A stretch of DNA of 64,000 nucleotides from Heterohyrax brucei (Eukaryota > Chordata > Mammalia > Hyracoidea > Procaviidae): contig CM053152.1 of assembly GCA_028571685.1 (NCBI GenBank), positions 24,126,001 to 24,190,000 of the forward strand, given 5' to 3'. Positions 11,286 to 24,089 of this stretch are shown here, one piece after another. The translations under genes were made by a program, and so were the position numbers. Numbering within the stretch: the stretch's first letter is position 1; every line of letters begins with the position of its first letter. The notes under the pieces are model-generated. The model saw only the letters and a program-made list of their open reading frames with translations. It did not search any database and had not been told where the DNA came from.

Positions 11286-14200
11286 AGAGCACCTAAATAT
11301 GTCAAAGAAATGCTCACTACACTCAAAAAGGAGATAGATCACTCCACAATAATAGTAGGAGACTTCAATACTCCACTCTTAATATTGGACAGATCTTCTA
11401 GAAAAATCTCAGTAAAGCCACAGAAGCCCTACTGCCACAAGCAACCAGCTAGACCTCATCGACATATACTGACATATCCATTAGTGGACAACTACACCTT
11501 CTCCTCCGGTGCACATGGAATAGTCTCCAGAATAGACCATATGTTAGCGCATAAAGCAATTCTCAACAAAATCCATACCACTAAATTAATGCAAAGCATC
11601 TTCTCAGATCATAAAGCCATAAAAGTCTAAATCAATAGCAGAAAAAACATAGATAGAAAGTGGAACTCATGGAAACTAAACAACACCTAGGTCAAAAAAC
11701 CATGGGTTATAGAAGAAATCAAGGATGAAATAAAGAAATTTATGGATTCCAATGAGAATGAAAACACCTCTTACCAGAACCTATGGGATACAGCCAAAGT
11801 AGTGCTCAGAGGTCAATTTATCTCCATTAATACAAGCTTTTGGAAGGAAGAAAGAAACCAAATCAAAGAACAGACCCTACAGCTTCAACAAGTAGAGAGA
11901 GAATAGTAGAAGAACCCCTCAGGCAACAGAAGAAAATTGGTGATCAAAATTAGAGCAGAACTAAACGAATTAGAGAATAGAAGAACAATTGAAAAAATTG
12001 AAAAGACCAAAACCTAGTTTTTGTTAAAAGATCAACAGAATTGACAAACCACTGGCTAAACTTACTAAAAAAAAAAAACAGGAAAGGAAACAAATAACCA
12101 AAATAAGAAATGAGAGGGGAGTTGTCACAGAAGATCCAACAGAAATTAAAAATATTATAACAGAATACTTTGAAAGACTGTACTCTAACAAAACTGAAAA
12201 CCTAGAGGAAATGGACAAATTCCTGGATTTATATCACCTACCAAAATGATCACAGTGTAAAGCAGAACAACTTAATGAACCCATCACAAAGGAAGAGATT
12301 GAAAAAGTCATCAAAAAAATGCCAACCAAAAAAAGCCCGAGTCCAGATGGCTTCACCACAGAATTCTACCAAGCTTTTAGAGAAGAGTTATCTCCAGTAC
12401 TACTAAGACTATTTCACAGTATAGAAAGGGATGGAATACTCCAAAATTCATTCTATGAAGCCAGCAAAACTCTGGTACCAAAGCCAGGAAAAGACCCAAC
12501 AAAAAAGAAGAATGACAGGACGATCTCACTCATGAATCTAGATGCAAAAATCTTCAATAAAATTCTTGCAAATCGAATACAACAACATATCAAAAAAATA
12601 ACCCTTCATGACCAAGTTGAATTCATATCAGGGATGCAAGGCTGGTTCAACATAAGAAAAACAATTAATGTGATCGACCACATAAATAGCACAAAGACGA
12701 GAATCACTTGATCTTGTCTATTGATGCAGAAAAGGCATTGGATAAAGTATAACACCTATTCATGATAAAAAACTCTCAGCAAAATAGAAACAGATGGCTA
12801 ATTCCTTGATCCAATAAGGGTCGTTTATACAAAGCCAACTGCCTATGTCATCCTGAATGGAGAGAGACTGAAACTGTTTCCCTGTAGAACAGGAACTAGA
12901 CAAGGGTGCCCCCTCTTACCTCTCCTATTCAACATTGTACTAGAAGTTCTAGCCAGAGCAATTAGACAAGACCAAGAAATAAAAGGCATCTGCATTGGCA
13001 AAGAAGAACTAAAAATCTCCCTATTTGCAGATGATATAATTGTGTATACAGAGAATCCCAAAGAATCCATAAGGAAACTACTCAAACTGATAGAAGAGTT
13101 CAGCAAAGTCTCAGGATACAAGATAAACATAAGTAGATCAGTAGGATTCCTTTATACCAACGAGATTATTAAGGAAGAATTCACTAAGTCAATGCCATTT
13201 ACTATAGCCCCTAAGAAGATAAAGTACCTAGGGGTAAATTAACCAGAGAAATAACAGACCTTACAAAGAGAACTACAAACCCTTACTATAAGAAACTAAG
13301 AGAGACTTACACAAATGGAGAAACCTACCCTGCTCATGGATAGGAAGACTTAACATTGTCAAAATGTCTATCTTACCCAAAGAAATCCACTTACATAATG
13401 CAGTCCCAATACAAGTTCCAGTGACATTTTTTAATGAGGTGGAGAAACAAATGACCAACTTTGTCTGGAAAGGGAAGAAGCCCTGTATAATCTGTCAGAC
13501 AAACCACAATCATCAGAAGAGAAAATAGATAAATGGGAACTACTAAGAATCAATCACTTTTATCACTTTTACTCATCGAAAGACTTTAGTAACAGAGTTA
13601 AAAGACCACCTACAGAATGGGAAAAAAAATTGGCAACTCTATGTCAGAGCGATGCCTCATCTCCATAATCCATAAGGTACTACAAAATACCAATAAGAAA
13701 AAGATAAATCATCCAATTAAGCGATGGGCAAAGGAGATGGACAGACACTTCACTAAAGAGGAGATCCAGGCAGCCAAAAACACATGCGGACATGCTCACA
13801 ATCATTAGCTATTAAAGAAATGCAAATTAAAATGACAATGAGATACCATCTTACCCCAACAAGGTTGGTCATGAGCCAAAAACTCAAAACAACAAATGCT
13901 AGAGAGGCTTTGGGGGGATTGGAACTCTCCTACACTGTTGGTGGGGTTGCAAAATGGTGCAACCTCTTTGGAAAGCAATCTGGCACTCCCTTAAAAAAAG
14001 GGATATAGATACACTATTTGACCCAATAATTCCACTGTTTGGAATATATCCTACAGAATCGAGGCCATTCACACCAACTGATACATGCACATGAATGTTC
14101 ATTGCCACACAGTCCACAATAGCAAAAAGATGGAATCAACCCAGATGCCCAACAACACAAGAATGGATAGGTAAACATATATTCAATGGAACACTATGCA

Positions 14201-15104
14201 ATGATAAAGAACAACTATGATTGCAGGAAACATCTCTTAACCTGGTTTCAACTAGAGGACATTATGTTAAGGGAAAGTAGTCAGCAACAAAATGACAAAT
14301 ACTATATGAGACCCCTATGAAAGAACTTAAAAACATACTCAGGCATAGAATAAAAGACTTTGATGGCTGCAAGGGTAGGGAGGGAGAAAGGGTGAGGAGG
14401 TTAGGATTTAGATTAGATAGTTAATAGAAATTTGGTTGGGTGAAATCAGTACAGCACACATAAGGAAGAAGATCAGTAATAACTGGACTTCAACACAATT
14501 TGAGTACTCCTCCCATCTTAACCCAATATTGCAAGGACTGAGTAGCTGGGGCAGGGGGCCGGGGACCATGCTCTCAGGTGAAATCAAGGCCAATTGGCAT
14601 AGCTAGCATTTTGCTAATGAGGACTCTCTGCACCCCACATCAGTGAGTGGCATCTGGGGTCTTAAAAGCTGCCAAGCTGCCATCTGAGGGTACAGCAAAT
14701 GGTCCCAACTTAACAGGAATGGATGATTACCAAGGACCAAAATGACATGGGGGAAAGAGAACCCAGAAGAATGAGAGATCCATGTGAATGGGTCTCTACA
14801 TCCACTCCTAACCAGAGAAACTGGATGGTGCCCAGCCACCACCAGTGATAGCTACGATGGAGCTCACAAAATTGAGCATCACTGGCAACACAAGAATAAA
14901 TAAGGGTGCACCCTGAGATCTCCACTAAAAGATCGCAATTAATGTTCCAGGGTCTTCGGGGTTCTCCTGGGAGCATGTCCCCTGGCCTTGATGCTACCCC
15001 TGTCCATAAATTATAATGAATCATTGGACAGCAATGGATTGGACTTAGTGACATAGAGTGAACATATCTTGTGGGAAGTTTATGGTTCTATGCATCCATA
15101 CTCT

Positions 15105-15190
15105 AAACTCATTGGAGCAATTCTACTCTGTCCTGTAGGATCATTATGAGTTGGAATCAACTTGATGGCAGTTAAGTTTGGTTTGGTGTT
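15105..15190 (+). mobile_element. AfroSINE 3' fragment
   Basis: The text attggagcaattctactctg, gatcattatgagttggaatc and aacttgatggcagttaag is the AfroSINE 3' half. It sits at the junction of two L1 elements. Confidence 0.85.
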
Positions 15191-15550
15191 GGATTTGGGA
15201 AGTCCTGACTAGAGCAATAAGGCAAGAAAAAGAAATAAAGGGCATTCAAACTGGTAATGAAAAAGTAAAATGGTGCCTACTTGCAAATGATATGATACTA
15301 TACATAGAAAATACAGAAGACTCCATGAAAAAACTACAGAAACTAATAGAAAGACTCTGCAGAGAAGCAGGGTACAAGATAAGCATACAAAATATCAGTT
15401 GGATTCCTATAGAACAAAAAAGAAAACAACAAAAAGGAAATCTGGAAAATAATATGGTTTATAATAGCCTCTATAAAAAGTTACTTGGGACTAAATCTAA
15501 CAATGGATGCAAAAGACCTATGCAAAGAACACTATGACAACTATTGTAAG

Positions 15551-15575
15551 AAACCAAAGCCAAGCCAAAGCCAAG
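15551..15575. repeat. Short AGCCAA repeat insertion in L1
   Basis: Where related L1 reads gaaaccaagagaa, this copy has extra agccaa-type units. They match the tail of the ultrashort RTE-end insertions without the core. Confidence 0.5.
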
Positions 15576-16514
15576 AGAACTACATAAATGCAAAGGTAGA
15601 CTCAACATTGTGAAAATGACAATCCTACACCAAGCAATCTATAAATACAATGCAATCCCAGTCCAAATACTAACAGCAGTCTTGAAAGAGATGGAAAAAC
15701 TAAACATTAACTTTATGTAGGAAGGGAAGAAACCCTGAATAAGTAAAGTACTAGTGAAGAGAAAGAATAAAGTAGGAGGACTTGCACCACCTGACCTCAG
15801 AAACTGCTATAGAGCTACAGCAGACAAAACAACTCAGAACTGGTACAAAGACAGACGCATTGACCAATAGAACAGAATTGAGAAGAAACATGTAAATCTA
15901 TCCACCTATAATCACCTAAACTTTGACAAGAGCCCAAAGTCCATCAAATGGGGGTAAAAGCCAGTCTTTTTAACAAGTGGTCCTGGCAAAGCTGGATGTC
16001 TTTCTGCAAAAAAATGAAACAACAGCCCTGCCTCACACCAAACACAAAAACTAACTCAAAATGAATCAAAGACCTAAATATAAAACTAAAATTATAGAAA
16101 AAAGAAATAGAATCAATATCAGAGGACCTAATGCATGGCATTAACAGGATACAAACCACAACCATCAACACAAACTCCAGAAGACAAGCTAGATTTCAAA
16201 TCTTCTAAAAAATTATACGCTATGCTTATCAAAAGACATCAACAAATTAGTAAAAAGAGAACCTACAGAGAAGGAAAAAAATTGGCTATGACAAATTCTA
16301 CACAGATGTAATCTCTAAAATGTATACAAAAATTCCAATTTCTCTACACAAAAAGACAAATAATCTCATTAAAAAATGGGCAAAGAAAATGAACAGACAA
16401 TTCACAAAAGACGACAATGGGACACATGAGGAAATGCTCATGGTCACTAGCTTTTAGAGAAATCCAAACTGAAACTATCAGATGCCATCTCACCCTGGCG
16501 TTCCTGGCAAGTGC

Positions 16515-16573
16515 ACGTGCACACACAGACACAGATACACACACACACACACACCAAAAAAAGAAAAAAAAAC
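16515..16573 (+). repeat. (AC)n and A-rich low-complexity tract
   Basis: An imperfect CA run is followed by an A-rich stretch inside the older L1 ORF2. It disrupts that copy and accounts for the spurious Cys/Val-rich antisense frames here. Confidence 0.85.
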
Positions 16574-17347
16574 AGAAAATAACAAATGTTGGAGAGGCTG
16601 TGGGGAGATTGAAACTTAAGCACCATTGGTGGGAATGTGAAATGGTACAACTGTTTTGGAAAACTATATGGCACTTCCTTAGAAAGCTAGATATAGAAAT
16701 ATCATATGACTCAGCAATCCCACTCTTAGGAATATATCCTAGAGAAAAAAGAACTATTTTATGAGTAGACATATGCAGACCCATAACAGTCTAGATGCCC
16801 ATCAACAGATAAATGGATAAACAAATTACAGTACATACATTGGAGAATGACCCAATAATAAAGAATAATGATGTATCTGCAAAGCATCTCACAATATGGA
16901 TGAATTTGGAGGCCATGAGTGAAATAAGTCCATTACAGAAGGACACACACTGTATGAGACAACTACTATAAAAAATCATGAGCAGAGTTGCACACAAAAG
17001 GAAACAATCTTTGATGGCTATGAGGGAGAGAAGGGGTGGGATGCAAAAAACTAAATAAACAATAGGTAAGTGGTAACTTTGGTGAGGGATAAGACAGTAC
17101 ACAGTATTGGCGAAGCCAGCACAACTCGTGCAAGGCAAGGTCATGGAAGCTTCACAGATCCATCCAAACTCCCAGAGATGAACTGCTGGGCTGTGGGGCC
17201 CACGGTCTCAGGGAACATCTAGCTCAGCTTGCACAGCAGAGTTTATTAAGGCAATGTTCTACATTCTACTTCGATAACTGGCTTCCGGAGTCTTAAAAGA
17301 CTGTAAGTAGCCATCTAAGATACTCTACTGATATTGCCCATTGGGAA

Positions 17348-17371
17348 CAAGAAGCCAAGCCGAGCCAAGAA
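17348..17371. repeat. 12-bp GCCAAGCC-type insertion between 6-bp repeats
   Basis: The hexamer caagaa at 17,348-17,353 is repeated at 17,366-17,371 around gccaagccgagc. It may be a tail-only insertion or simple slippage. Confidence 0.5.
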
Positions 17372-17934
17372 GGAAGGAATAAAACTGAAGACACTAGGGA
17401 AAGACTAGGCCAAAGGACTAATGGACCACAACTACCACAGCCTCCCCTAGACTGAGTCCAGTACCACTATATTGGTCCTGGTTACCACCACAGACTGCTC
17501 TCACAGGGATCACAATAAAGGGTCCCAGTCAAGAGCTGGAGAAAAACACAAACAAAATTCTAATTAAAAAAAAAAAAAATACCAGACTTACTAGCCTGAC
17601 AGATACTGAAGATACCTTGAGAATACCGCCTTCAGATACCCTTATAGCCCGGTGATTAACTCACCCCTGAGTCACAGTTCTGCCAAAATTTAGACAGATC
17701 CGTGAAACAAAACAAGAATAAGGGGCACACCAGTCCAAGGAGAAGGAAAGCTGGTAATAGGGAACCCAAAGTCAAGAGAGGGGAGAATGCTGACATGTCA
17801 CAGGGTTGTTAGCTGATGTCATAAACCCTTACTTGTACTAACTGCTCCATGAGAAGCTAGTTTGTTTTGTAAACCTTTATCTAAAGTGAAATTAAAAAAA
17901 GAATTACACAGGGAAGGGTGGGGAGTTATTACTT

Positions 17935-18110
17935 AATGGCTACAGAACTTCAGGGTGATGAAAAAGTTTTGGAAACAGATAATGATGACGGTTGCACAAC
18001 ACTGTGAACACAATTAGTATCACTGAACTGTACAATTAAAAATGGTTACGATGGCAAAGTTTATGAGATGTGTATATATATATGAAGTCATAATTTGTAA
18101 GAGGACAAAA
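17935..18110 (+). mobile_element. Ancient L1 3' UTR fragment (L1M type)
   Basis: The text gggtgatgaaaaagttttgg, tgatgacggttgcacaacac and actgaactgtacaattaaaa is typical ancient L1 3'-terminal sequence. Confidence 0.8.
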
Positions 18111-18750
18111 AAGAGGTTAGACTTGAGTTAACTCTGCTCCATTTCTTTGTCTTACTGTTGCCTCCCCACACGGTAGCAGGGTGGGGTGAGGGCAAGAATA
18201 GCAGGCAAAAGGGCTCACACTTAACCCACTTTTGTGATCTTAAATCATCTCCTTTTGTTCTCTTTCCTCATTGGTAAAAAGCAGGAAATGGGATAATACC
18301 TACATTTCTTCTCAGTTCTAGTAATTCATATGTCTGAGGCTTCTGTCAGAGATAAACTATAATGTCCAATTTCATTAAACCTAACAACAATTAATTAAAT
18401 TACCATCTGTCCCCCTGACTTTAATTTTGGAATTGATCGCTAGCTTTTCCTACCAAGAAAATTGCAGATTTGGTAAAAAGTACTGGGAATACTTGTTCAA
18501 AAGTTACACAATTACTAAAAATATAATCATGCAGGGTTTGTAATAATATGATAAAATCATCTGTTATTGAGTAATAGGAAAAAAGTTTAGAAAATTTTAT
18601 GTATAGTACATCAGTTATGCAAAAATAAGTAGAGAAAAAAGACTACAAAAAATATGGCTAAATGCTAATCATTGTGGTTCAGGGTGTTTTCTTTTCCACT
18701 GTTCTTATTTATTCCAAAATTTATAGGCCCGTATTACTTCTATAGGAATC
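18111..18750. other. Single-copy sequence
   Basis: AT-rich stretch with no repeat or exon that I recognise. Confidence 0.35.
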
Positions 18751-18751
18751 T

Positions 18752-19283
18752 ATCTTCACCATCTGGTACTGCTGCAACAGAAAATACCACAAGTGGATGG
18801 CTTTTATAAAGAAAGTTTATGCTCACAAAGCCTAGTAGACTAGAAGTCCAAATTTAGGGCTCCGGCTTCAGGGGAACATACACTCTGTTGGGTCTGGAGG
18901 AAGTTCCTTGTGTTGCATCTGTCTTTCTTTTGTCTGAGAGCATCTTGGTGCAGGAACCCTAGGTCTGAAGGACAAGCTCTGCTCTCAGTACTACTACCTT
19001 GATGGTATGAGGTCCGCCCTCTCTAGTTGCTTCCCTTTCCTTCTATCTCTTTTAAAACAAGATAAAAGGTGGTGCATTGGAGCAGAGAGGTGACCTTAGG
19101 AAGAGTGTTACCGTTGCACTTTAATCTTCTTTAACATAATCCAAACGATTAACCACAGGAAGAGATTAGGATTTATAGCACAGGAAAGTTACAAAACGGA
19201 GGGCAGTCACATAGTGCTGGGAATTATGGCCCAGACAAGTTGCTGCACACTCTTTGGGGGGACACAATTCAATCCATGACAGG
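18752..19283 (-). mobile_element. MaLR-type solo LTR, fossil
   Basis: The reverse complement begins ctgtcatggattgaattgtg and has the cccagacaagttgctgc and tctggtactgctg landmarks shared with the LTRs at 33,566, 38,735 and 52,238. It is non-coding and looks complete end to end. Confidence 0.82.
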
Positions 19284-19302
19284 GCCTGTGAATAATTACT
19301 TC

Positions 19303-19440
19303 TAGGCAGCCCTGGTGGCTCAGGGGTTAAGAGCTGGGCTGCTAACCCAAAAGTCAGGAGTTCAAGTCTGCCAAGTGCTCCTTGAAAACTCTATGGAGCA
19401 GTTCTACTTTGTCCTATAGGGTTGCTATGAGTGACGATTT
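19303..19440 (+). mobile_element. AfroSINE
   Basis: The head gcagccctggtggctcaggg, the core gctgctaacccaaaagtcag and the body gttctactttgtcctatagg are all present. Confidence 0.93.
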
Positions 19441-19534
19441 TATGTATAGTGGTTTTATATATAAAGGGCGGTGGTTTTCAAACGCTTTTTGTTTTTTCCT
19501 TAGCAGTGAAAGCCTTTCTCCGAATGCAGTATTT

Positions 19535-19728
19535 ATTTGTTGTTACTGTTCAGCACTATTTTGACTCATAGAGGCCCCGGGTGACAAAGTAGAACTGTGC
19601 TGTAGGGTTCTGTGGGCTGTAATCTGTACAGGAGCAGGTTGTCAGCTCTTTCTCCTGCAGAGCCACTGGTGGGTTTGAATCACCAACCTTTTAGTGAGCA
19701 ACCAAGCTCTTAACCACTGTGCACCCCA
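19535..19728 (-). mobile_element. AfroSINE, long form
   Basis: In reverse complement it runs from the head near 19,725 to gactcatagaggccccgg. The extra middle segment (gctgtaatctgtacaggagc) marks the longer subfamily, also seen at 27,350, 31,324 and 46,770. Confidence 0.88.
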
Positions 19729-19736
19729 AACCAAAA

Positions 19737-19905
19737 AACAGACCTGTTGTCACTGAGTCGATTCTGACTCATAATAACCCTATAGGAGAGAGTAGAATTC
19801 TTCCATAAGGTTTCCAAGGAGCAGCTGGTGGATTCAAACTGCTGGATTTTTTTTTTTTTTTTGGTTTGCAGCCAAGCTCTTAACTGCTGCACCACCAGGA
19901 CTTAG
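19737..19905 (-). mobile_element. AfroSINE with an internal T run
   Basis: The tail complement gttgtcactgagtcgattct, the body ccataaggtttccaaggagc, and a 16-base T run inside the head region are visible. The homopolymer is an expansion within the element. Confidence 0.92.
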
Positions 19906-20437
19906 GTATTATGCAAAAGCCAAATACATAAAACAGGCAAAGAAAAGCTACTCTGGTTGAAGAAGGAGACAGAGAATTTGTCTAAAGCCCACCCACATCT
20001 CCTCCTCCTTTAGCTTTGCAGCAGCTCCTGAACCACAGCTGTAAACTCTCTGGGTTCTGAACTGCTAGAAAAGTACAAAAGTGGAAATGCCATAAGAGAG
20101 AGCAAGTTGGAGCCAGTCTGGGAGAAGGTAGCAGTCTCCGATTTGATCATGCTAAACTGGATTGACCTCTGGGATGTCTAAGTTAGCTGTATGGGAACTT
20201 TAAGGAAGATTGATGTTAAAAGTCCTCCTGACACTCTGAGGAGAAGCTGTTCAATTGTTTCTTACCTGCTTCACTGAGAGCCGAAGGTTACATTCTTTAC
20301 ATTCACCACTAGACTTCTAAATTCTCCATGTAACAACCCATGTGCTATGCTGGTGTAGGCAAAGAATCTGCCTTTCTGTGCTAGCTTGAAGAGTGACATC
20401 ACATCATGGACTATGTAAGTTGTGAGACTTCCCACGA
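19906..20437. other. Single-copy sequence
   Basis: No repeat or gene recognised between the SINE pairs. Confidence 0.35.
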
Positions 20438-20640
20438 GTTTCTGGATGGTGCAATGGTTAAAGCATTTGGCTGCTAACCAAAAGTTTGGAGGTTTGAGTC
20501 CACTCAGAGGACTTAAGAAAGGCCAGGCAATCTACTTCCAAAAAAATCAGGCAGTGAAAGCCTTGTGGAGTACAGTTTTGTTCTGACACACACAGAGGCG
20601 CTATGGGTTGGAATCGCCTGGATGGCAGCTGGTTTTTGTT
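20438..20640 (+). mobile_element. AfroSINE, long form
   Basis: The head ggatggtgcaatggttaaag and core ctgctaaccaaaagtttgg are followed by an extra segment, aggcaatctacttccaaaaa, then the end cgctatgggttggaatcgcc. Confidence 0.9.
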
Positions 20641-20815
20641 TTTTGGTGCTTTCCATGTTGGTGTTTTTCTCATCAGAAGACAGCAAGCTACCTGCAAGCC
20701 AAAGTCCCCAAGCCATGAACACGTTGAAATTATAATACAAATGGCTTCTTAACTAACTTTTATCTTTTTATAGGGGGGACTGGGAGGGACTGACTTAAAT
20801 AAATAAATAAAACAA

Positions 20816-20956
20816 AATCCGTTGCCATCCAGTTGATTCTGATTGGTAGAGACCCTCTATCCCCTAGGGTTTGCAAGGAGCACCTGCTGGATTTGGACTG
20901 CCAACCTTTAGGAAGCAGTCGTAGCTCTTAAGCACTATGACACCAGGGTTTCCTCT
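20816..20956 (-). mobile_element. AfroSINE
   Basis: The reverse-complement tail ccgttgccatccagttgatt, the body cctagggtttgcaaggagc and the head end caccagggtttcc are visible. Confidence 0.92.
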
Positions 20957-22040
20957 GGCTTAAAAAGGGTAATCATGTATTCAGAGCATAATATTAAAAA
21001 TCACTGTTAAAAAATACATACAGATTTAAACAAAGCTTCAAACTAGCTCTTTCCAGTTCAAACTCCTGCTGATAATCTGCATTTCTATCCCAGATATACT
21101 GATTCAGAAGATAGAGTTTAGCAAGATTCCCAGGTGATTCTTACGTAGAATAAATTTTCAGAAGCAGTGTCCTGTTGATGATTCTCAGAATTGGTCCCCA
21201 ACCAGCACCACTGGTATCACTTGACGATTTGTCAGAAATGCAAATTCTCAGGAAGGGTTTGAACCAGAACAAGCAAGTTTGAAGCCCTGGATTTGGAACA
21301 GTAGATTTTCTCCGTGAAGAACTAAGAATCTGGCCAAGCATAAAAAGCAAGGAGCATAGCCATCTGAAAGCTGAGCCATTCTTAGGGAGAGGAACAGAGT
21401 CGATCTGTTGCCATCCTAGGGCCATCCAGAGGAGTTACAAATGGAAAATTGGCAAGGAAGAAAAATCTGTCTTTCAAAAGCTGTCGCGTTCCTTTCCCTC
21501 ATCTCGTAGGATGACTTACATATTCTTATTTACAACCTTTTATTTACCTAGCCTTGATTTTGATCAAGAAAGGCACGTGTTCAAACAAAACATTTGGCTG
21601 CCCACGACCCAATTACGACTTGAAAATTAATACTCTTCAGGTGACTCATCAGACATACACAAAAATGTCCTGGAGATAAAATGATCTGTGGGTTATCTGT
21701 CTTCAACTCTGTATTTGTAAAGCAAATATAGTCTTTTAGAATGATTTCCAAACTTAGTAAAAACAGTCTGAAACGTTTACAACAAAATGTTTCAAAGTAA
21801 ATTAGCATGTGAAGGGAAATATCAACGTAAATAAAATGTAAAAACGTACCAAAAGTGAATTTCTCAACTCTTACTGGTCGGATCACCTAAACTACATCCG
21901 AGCTTAGGAGAAGCCCTAATTAATTTATGCCTGTTTGTTGCAGTGAGTAATTACAGTTCTATATGAAAACACCGGTACCCACCTGCATGTACATGTACTG
22001 AATTTTGCTTGCCTCTTGGTTTTCATCTGGCCCTCTATGT
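20957..22040. other. Single-copy sequence
   Basis: This is one of the longest repeat-poor stretches upstream of TTC39C. No exon with plausible splice sites or a conserved frame is apparent. Confidence 0.35.
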
Positions 22041-22044
22041 TTTA

Positions 22045-22200
22045 CTTATGTATTTATGATCTATTACATTAGACTGTACGCACTATATGGGAAGAATTGT
22101 TTTGTTTCTGTTTCATCTGTGGCTGTGTTATCAGGACATAGACCAGGCCTGACACAGTAGGCACTCAATAAATAATTACTGCCTGAATAAAGGAATTACG
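22045..22200 (+). mobile_element. L2 LINE 3' end
   Basis: The text gactgtacgcactatatggg, catagaccaggcctgacaca and gtaggcactcaataaataat is the L2 3' terminus pattern. Confidence 0.7.
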
Positions 22201-22664
22201 TATCTTTTGAAATGTGTTGCATTCTTCAAGTGAAATTCATGCACTTAATAAGATGATGGAAGCTTCTAAAGCCTTCTATTTTCTAAAACAGAGGCCAGCA
22301 TCTTCCGGGGCAGAACCAGGGTACCAAAGAGAAAATTCTAAGGGGAAGGGAAGATCTGATAGTGATCTTAGCAAGACTGCTAGTGAAAAAGGTTAGAAGA
22401 TCAACTACTCGTTAATAAAAGTAACTCTTGCTTTAATACAGGCGAAACTAGAGCAAACTAGAAGCATCTATGAAAATTTATCTTTCACCAGAAGATACTT
22501 AAAGAAGAAAAAAAGATAGTGGACTAATTTTTAAGATACAGATTGTTTGGTTTCCACCAAATGTATTATGTGGCAAGTTATTTCAAAAGAAATGGTCTGC
22601 TGCCAAAAAACATGCTACTACTATATAAACAAAGTTGATAATTGAAAGTAGTGTCAAAGTATGA

Positions 22665-22840
22665 GTTGAAATGAGTCTGACCTTTAGTCAGTGATTAGTA
22701 TGACCTTAGGTTAGTTACTTAACTGCTCTCTGTCTGTTTCCTCATCTACAAAAAGGAGATTTAACAATGATTCTCATAGAAATATTTGACCTTACAGGAT
22801 TGTTCAATGAAGCCATGACTGGCACATGTTATAGAAGCTC
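22665..22840 (+). mobile_element. MIR SINE
   Basis: The text tatgaccttaggttagttac, tgtttcctcatctacaaaaa and ccttacaggattgttcaatg follows the MIR consensus order. Confidence 0.78.
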
Positions 22841-22861
22841 ATAAAAGCTGTCTGTTATGCT

Positions 22862-23200
22862 TTTTGTTATCAGCTTCCAGAGAGACAGGCCCTGACTCAT
22901 GGCAACCCCATGGCACTGGAAAAAAATGCTGCCTGGCCTTGCAACCTCCCTCATTGTATTGTGGATTGGACTGTTGTGACTCACAGTGTTTTCACTGGCT
23001 GATCCTAGGCGGTAAATCACTAGGCCTTTGTGTCCAGCTTGCCTTAGCCTGAGCACTCTGCTAAAACCTGTTCAATATCATAGCAACGAGCGAGCCCACA
23101 CTGGCAGCTGTGCATGAGGTGTATCATTTGGAAAGTGAACCCGGATCTCCCGCATGGATGACGAGAATGCTGCCATTCAACCGCCACTGCTCTCAGCTGT
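22862..23200 (-). mobile_element. tRNA-Gly-headed SINE with RTE-like body
   Basis: The head complement lies at about 23,118-23,195 (gaacccggatctcccgcatg). The body includes the complement of the RTE 5' motif near aaaacctgttcaatatcata, and the left end resembles the RTE 3' end. Confidence 0.8.
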
Positions 23201-23471
23201 TGCAGTCACTGTCAGCTCCTACGTAGTGTGGCTCAGGTATCTGAAGATGTTGTTTTGTATGATTATCTTTCTCTCCTAGATTGTGAACTAGGATAGTAGC
23301 TATTTGCTCTTTTCCAAAGGTTCTGTGCTTTTGTTGGCTTTTCACTTGCTGATCAGTTTATTTATACATCTACTCCTTCATTAGAATGTCAGTGATGTAC
23401 AGCTAGGGATAATTAACTATTCATCATTGTATTGCCAGCCTAGCAGAATACCTGCCTCATAGTAATCCAAA

Positions 23472-23633
23472 CCAAAATCAAGCTCACTGCCGTTGAGTCA
23501 ATTCCAACCCATAGCAACCCTATAGACAGGTAGAACTGCTCCCATAGAGTTTCCAAGAGTGCCTTGTGGATTCTAACTGCTGATCTTTGGGTTAGCAGCT
23601 GTAGCTCTTAAACACTACGCCATCAGGGTTTCA
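23472..23633 (-). mobile_element. AfroSINE
   Basis: The text ccgttgagtcaattccaacc, cccatagagtttccaagag and gggttagcagctgtagctct is the inverted AfroSINE. Confidence 0.92.
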
Positions 23634-24089
23634 CCTTATAATAGGAGTTTGAAAAACATTTTGGAAAGGATAACTATTACCTTAACTAACTATATTTCAC
23701 CCATCCCATAATGAGTACCGCAACAGTAATCGAAACTTCCAAAATAAATGCAGTCAAACACAAAGTCCAGGTGTCCTGTAATGTGGTGAGCTGAGAAAAA
23801 AGAATTGAAAGGCTGAGGCAGCATAACCATTTATGTTTAAAGTTGAGAAAAAATACATTTAAGGTCTGTACCTGGCGACAATGGAATTACTAAAGAACCA
23901 TGTGGAGGAACTCAGTTTACCCTTTTACCGGAAGCAACCAAAATATATAAACCAATGGTTTGAAAGCCAGTAGATATCAGGCAATAAAAAACTGTGACCT
24001 TGAAAGCCAGGAAACAAATGAGGTAAGCTTTAAGATTGGCCTAGTGCATTGCTTTAAGAGGGTTTACAGACTACAGAGCATAAAACGGA

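Larger units (their letters stand above)
8461..15104 (+). mobile_element. L1 LINE, nearly full span, broken
   Basis: The order is a 5' UTR with two tandem monomers (8,930-9,335), then ORF1, ORF2 and a 3' UTR that stops before the A tail. The ORF1 coiled coil is at about 9,768-10,004. Its C-terminal domain is at 10,191-10,508, with YPAKLSFKYENEIKTFVDKQ. ORF2 starts near 10,872 with the endonuclease (LNVNGLN, SRIDHMLAHK, SDHKAI), continues with RT ([16 protein letters not shown] at about 12,330) and has the [14 protein letters not shown] box at about 13,024. Stops and frameshifts break both ORFs. About 435 bases present in the related copy at 36,330 are missing at about 13,485. A 45-bp insertion lies at 11,231. 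Confidence 0.93.
15191..17905 (+). mobile_element. Older L1 LINE, 5'-truncated
   Basis: ORF2 begins in the RT core: LANDMILYIENTEDSMKKLQ corresponds to the FADD box, with Asn in place of the first Asp. ORF2 remains run to about 16,760, followed by a 3' UTR ending in an A-rich stretch near 17,893. It is clearly more diverged than the L1 at 8,461. Its 3' UTR holds a 12-bp CCAAG-type insertion at about 17,354. Confidence 0.88.

Noticed and set aside
16344-16784. 146-codon minus-strand frame with Cys/Val repeats
   Set aside because: It is produced by the AC dinucleotide tract inside an old L1.
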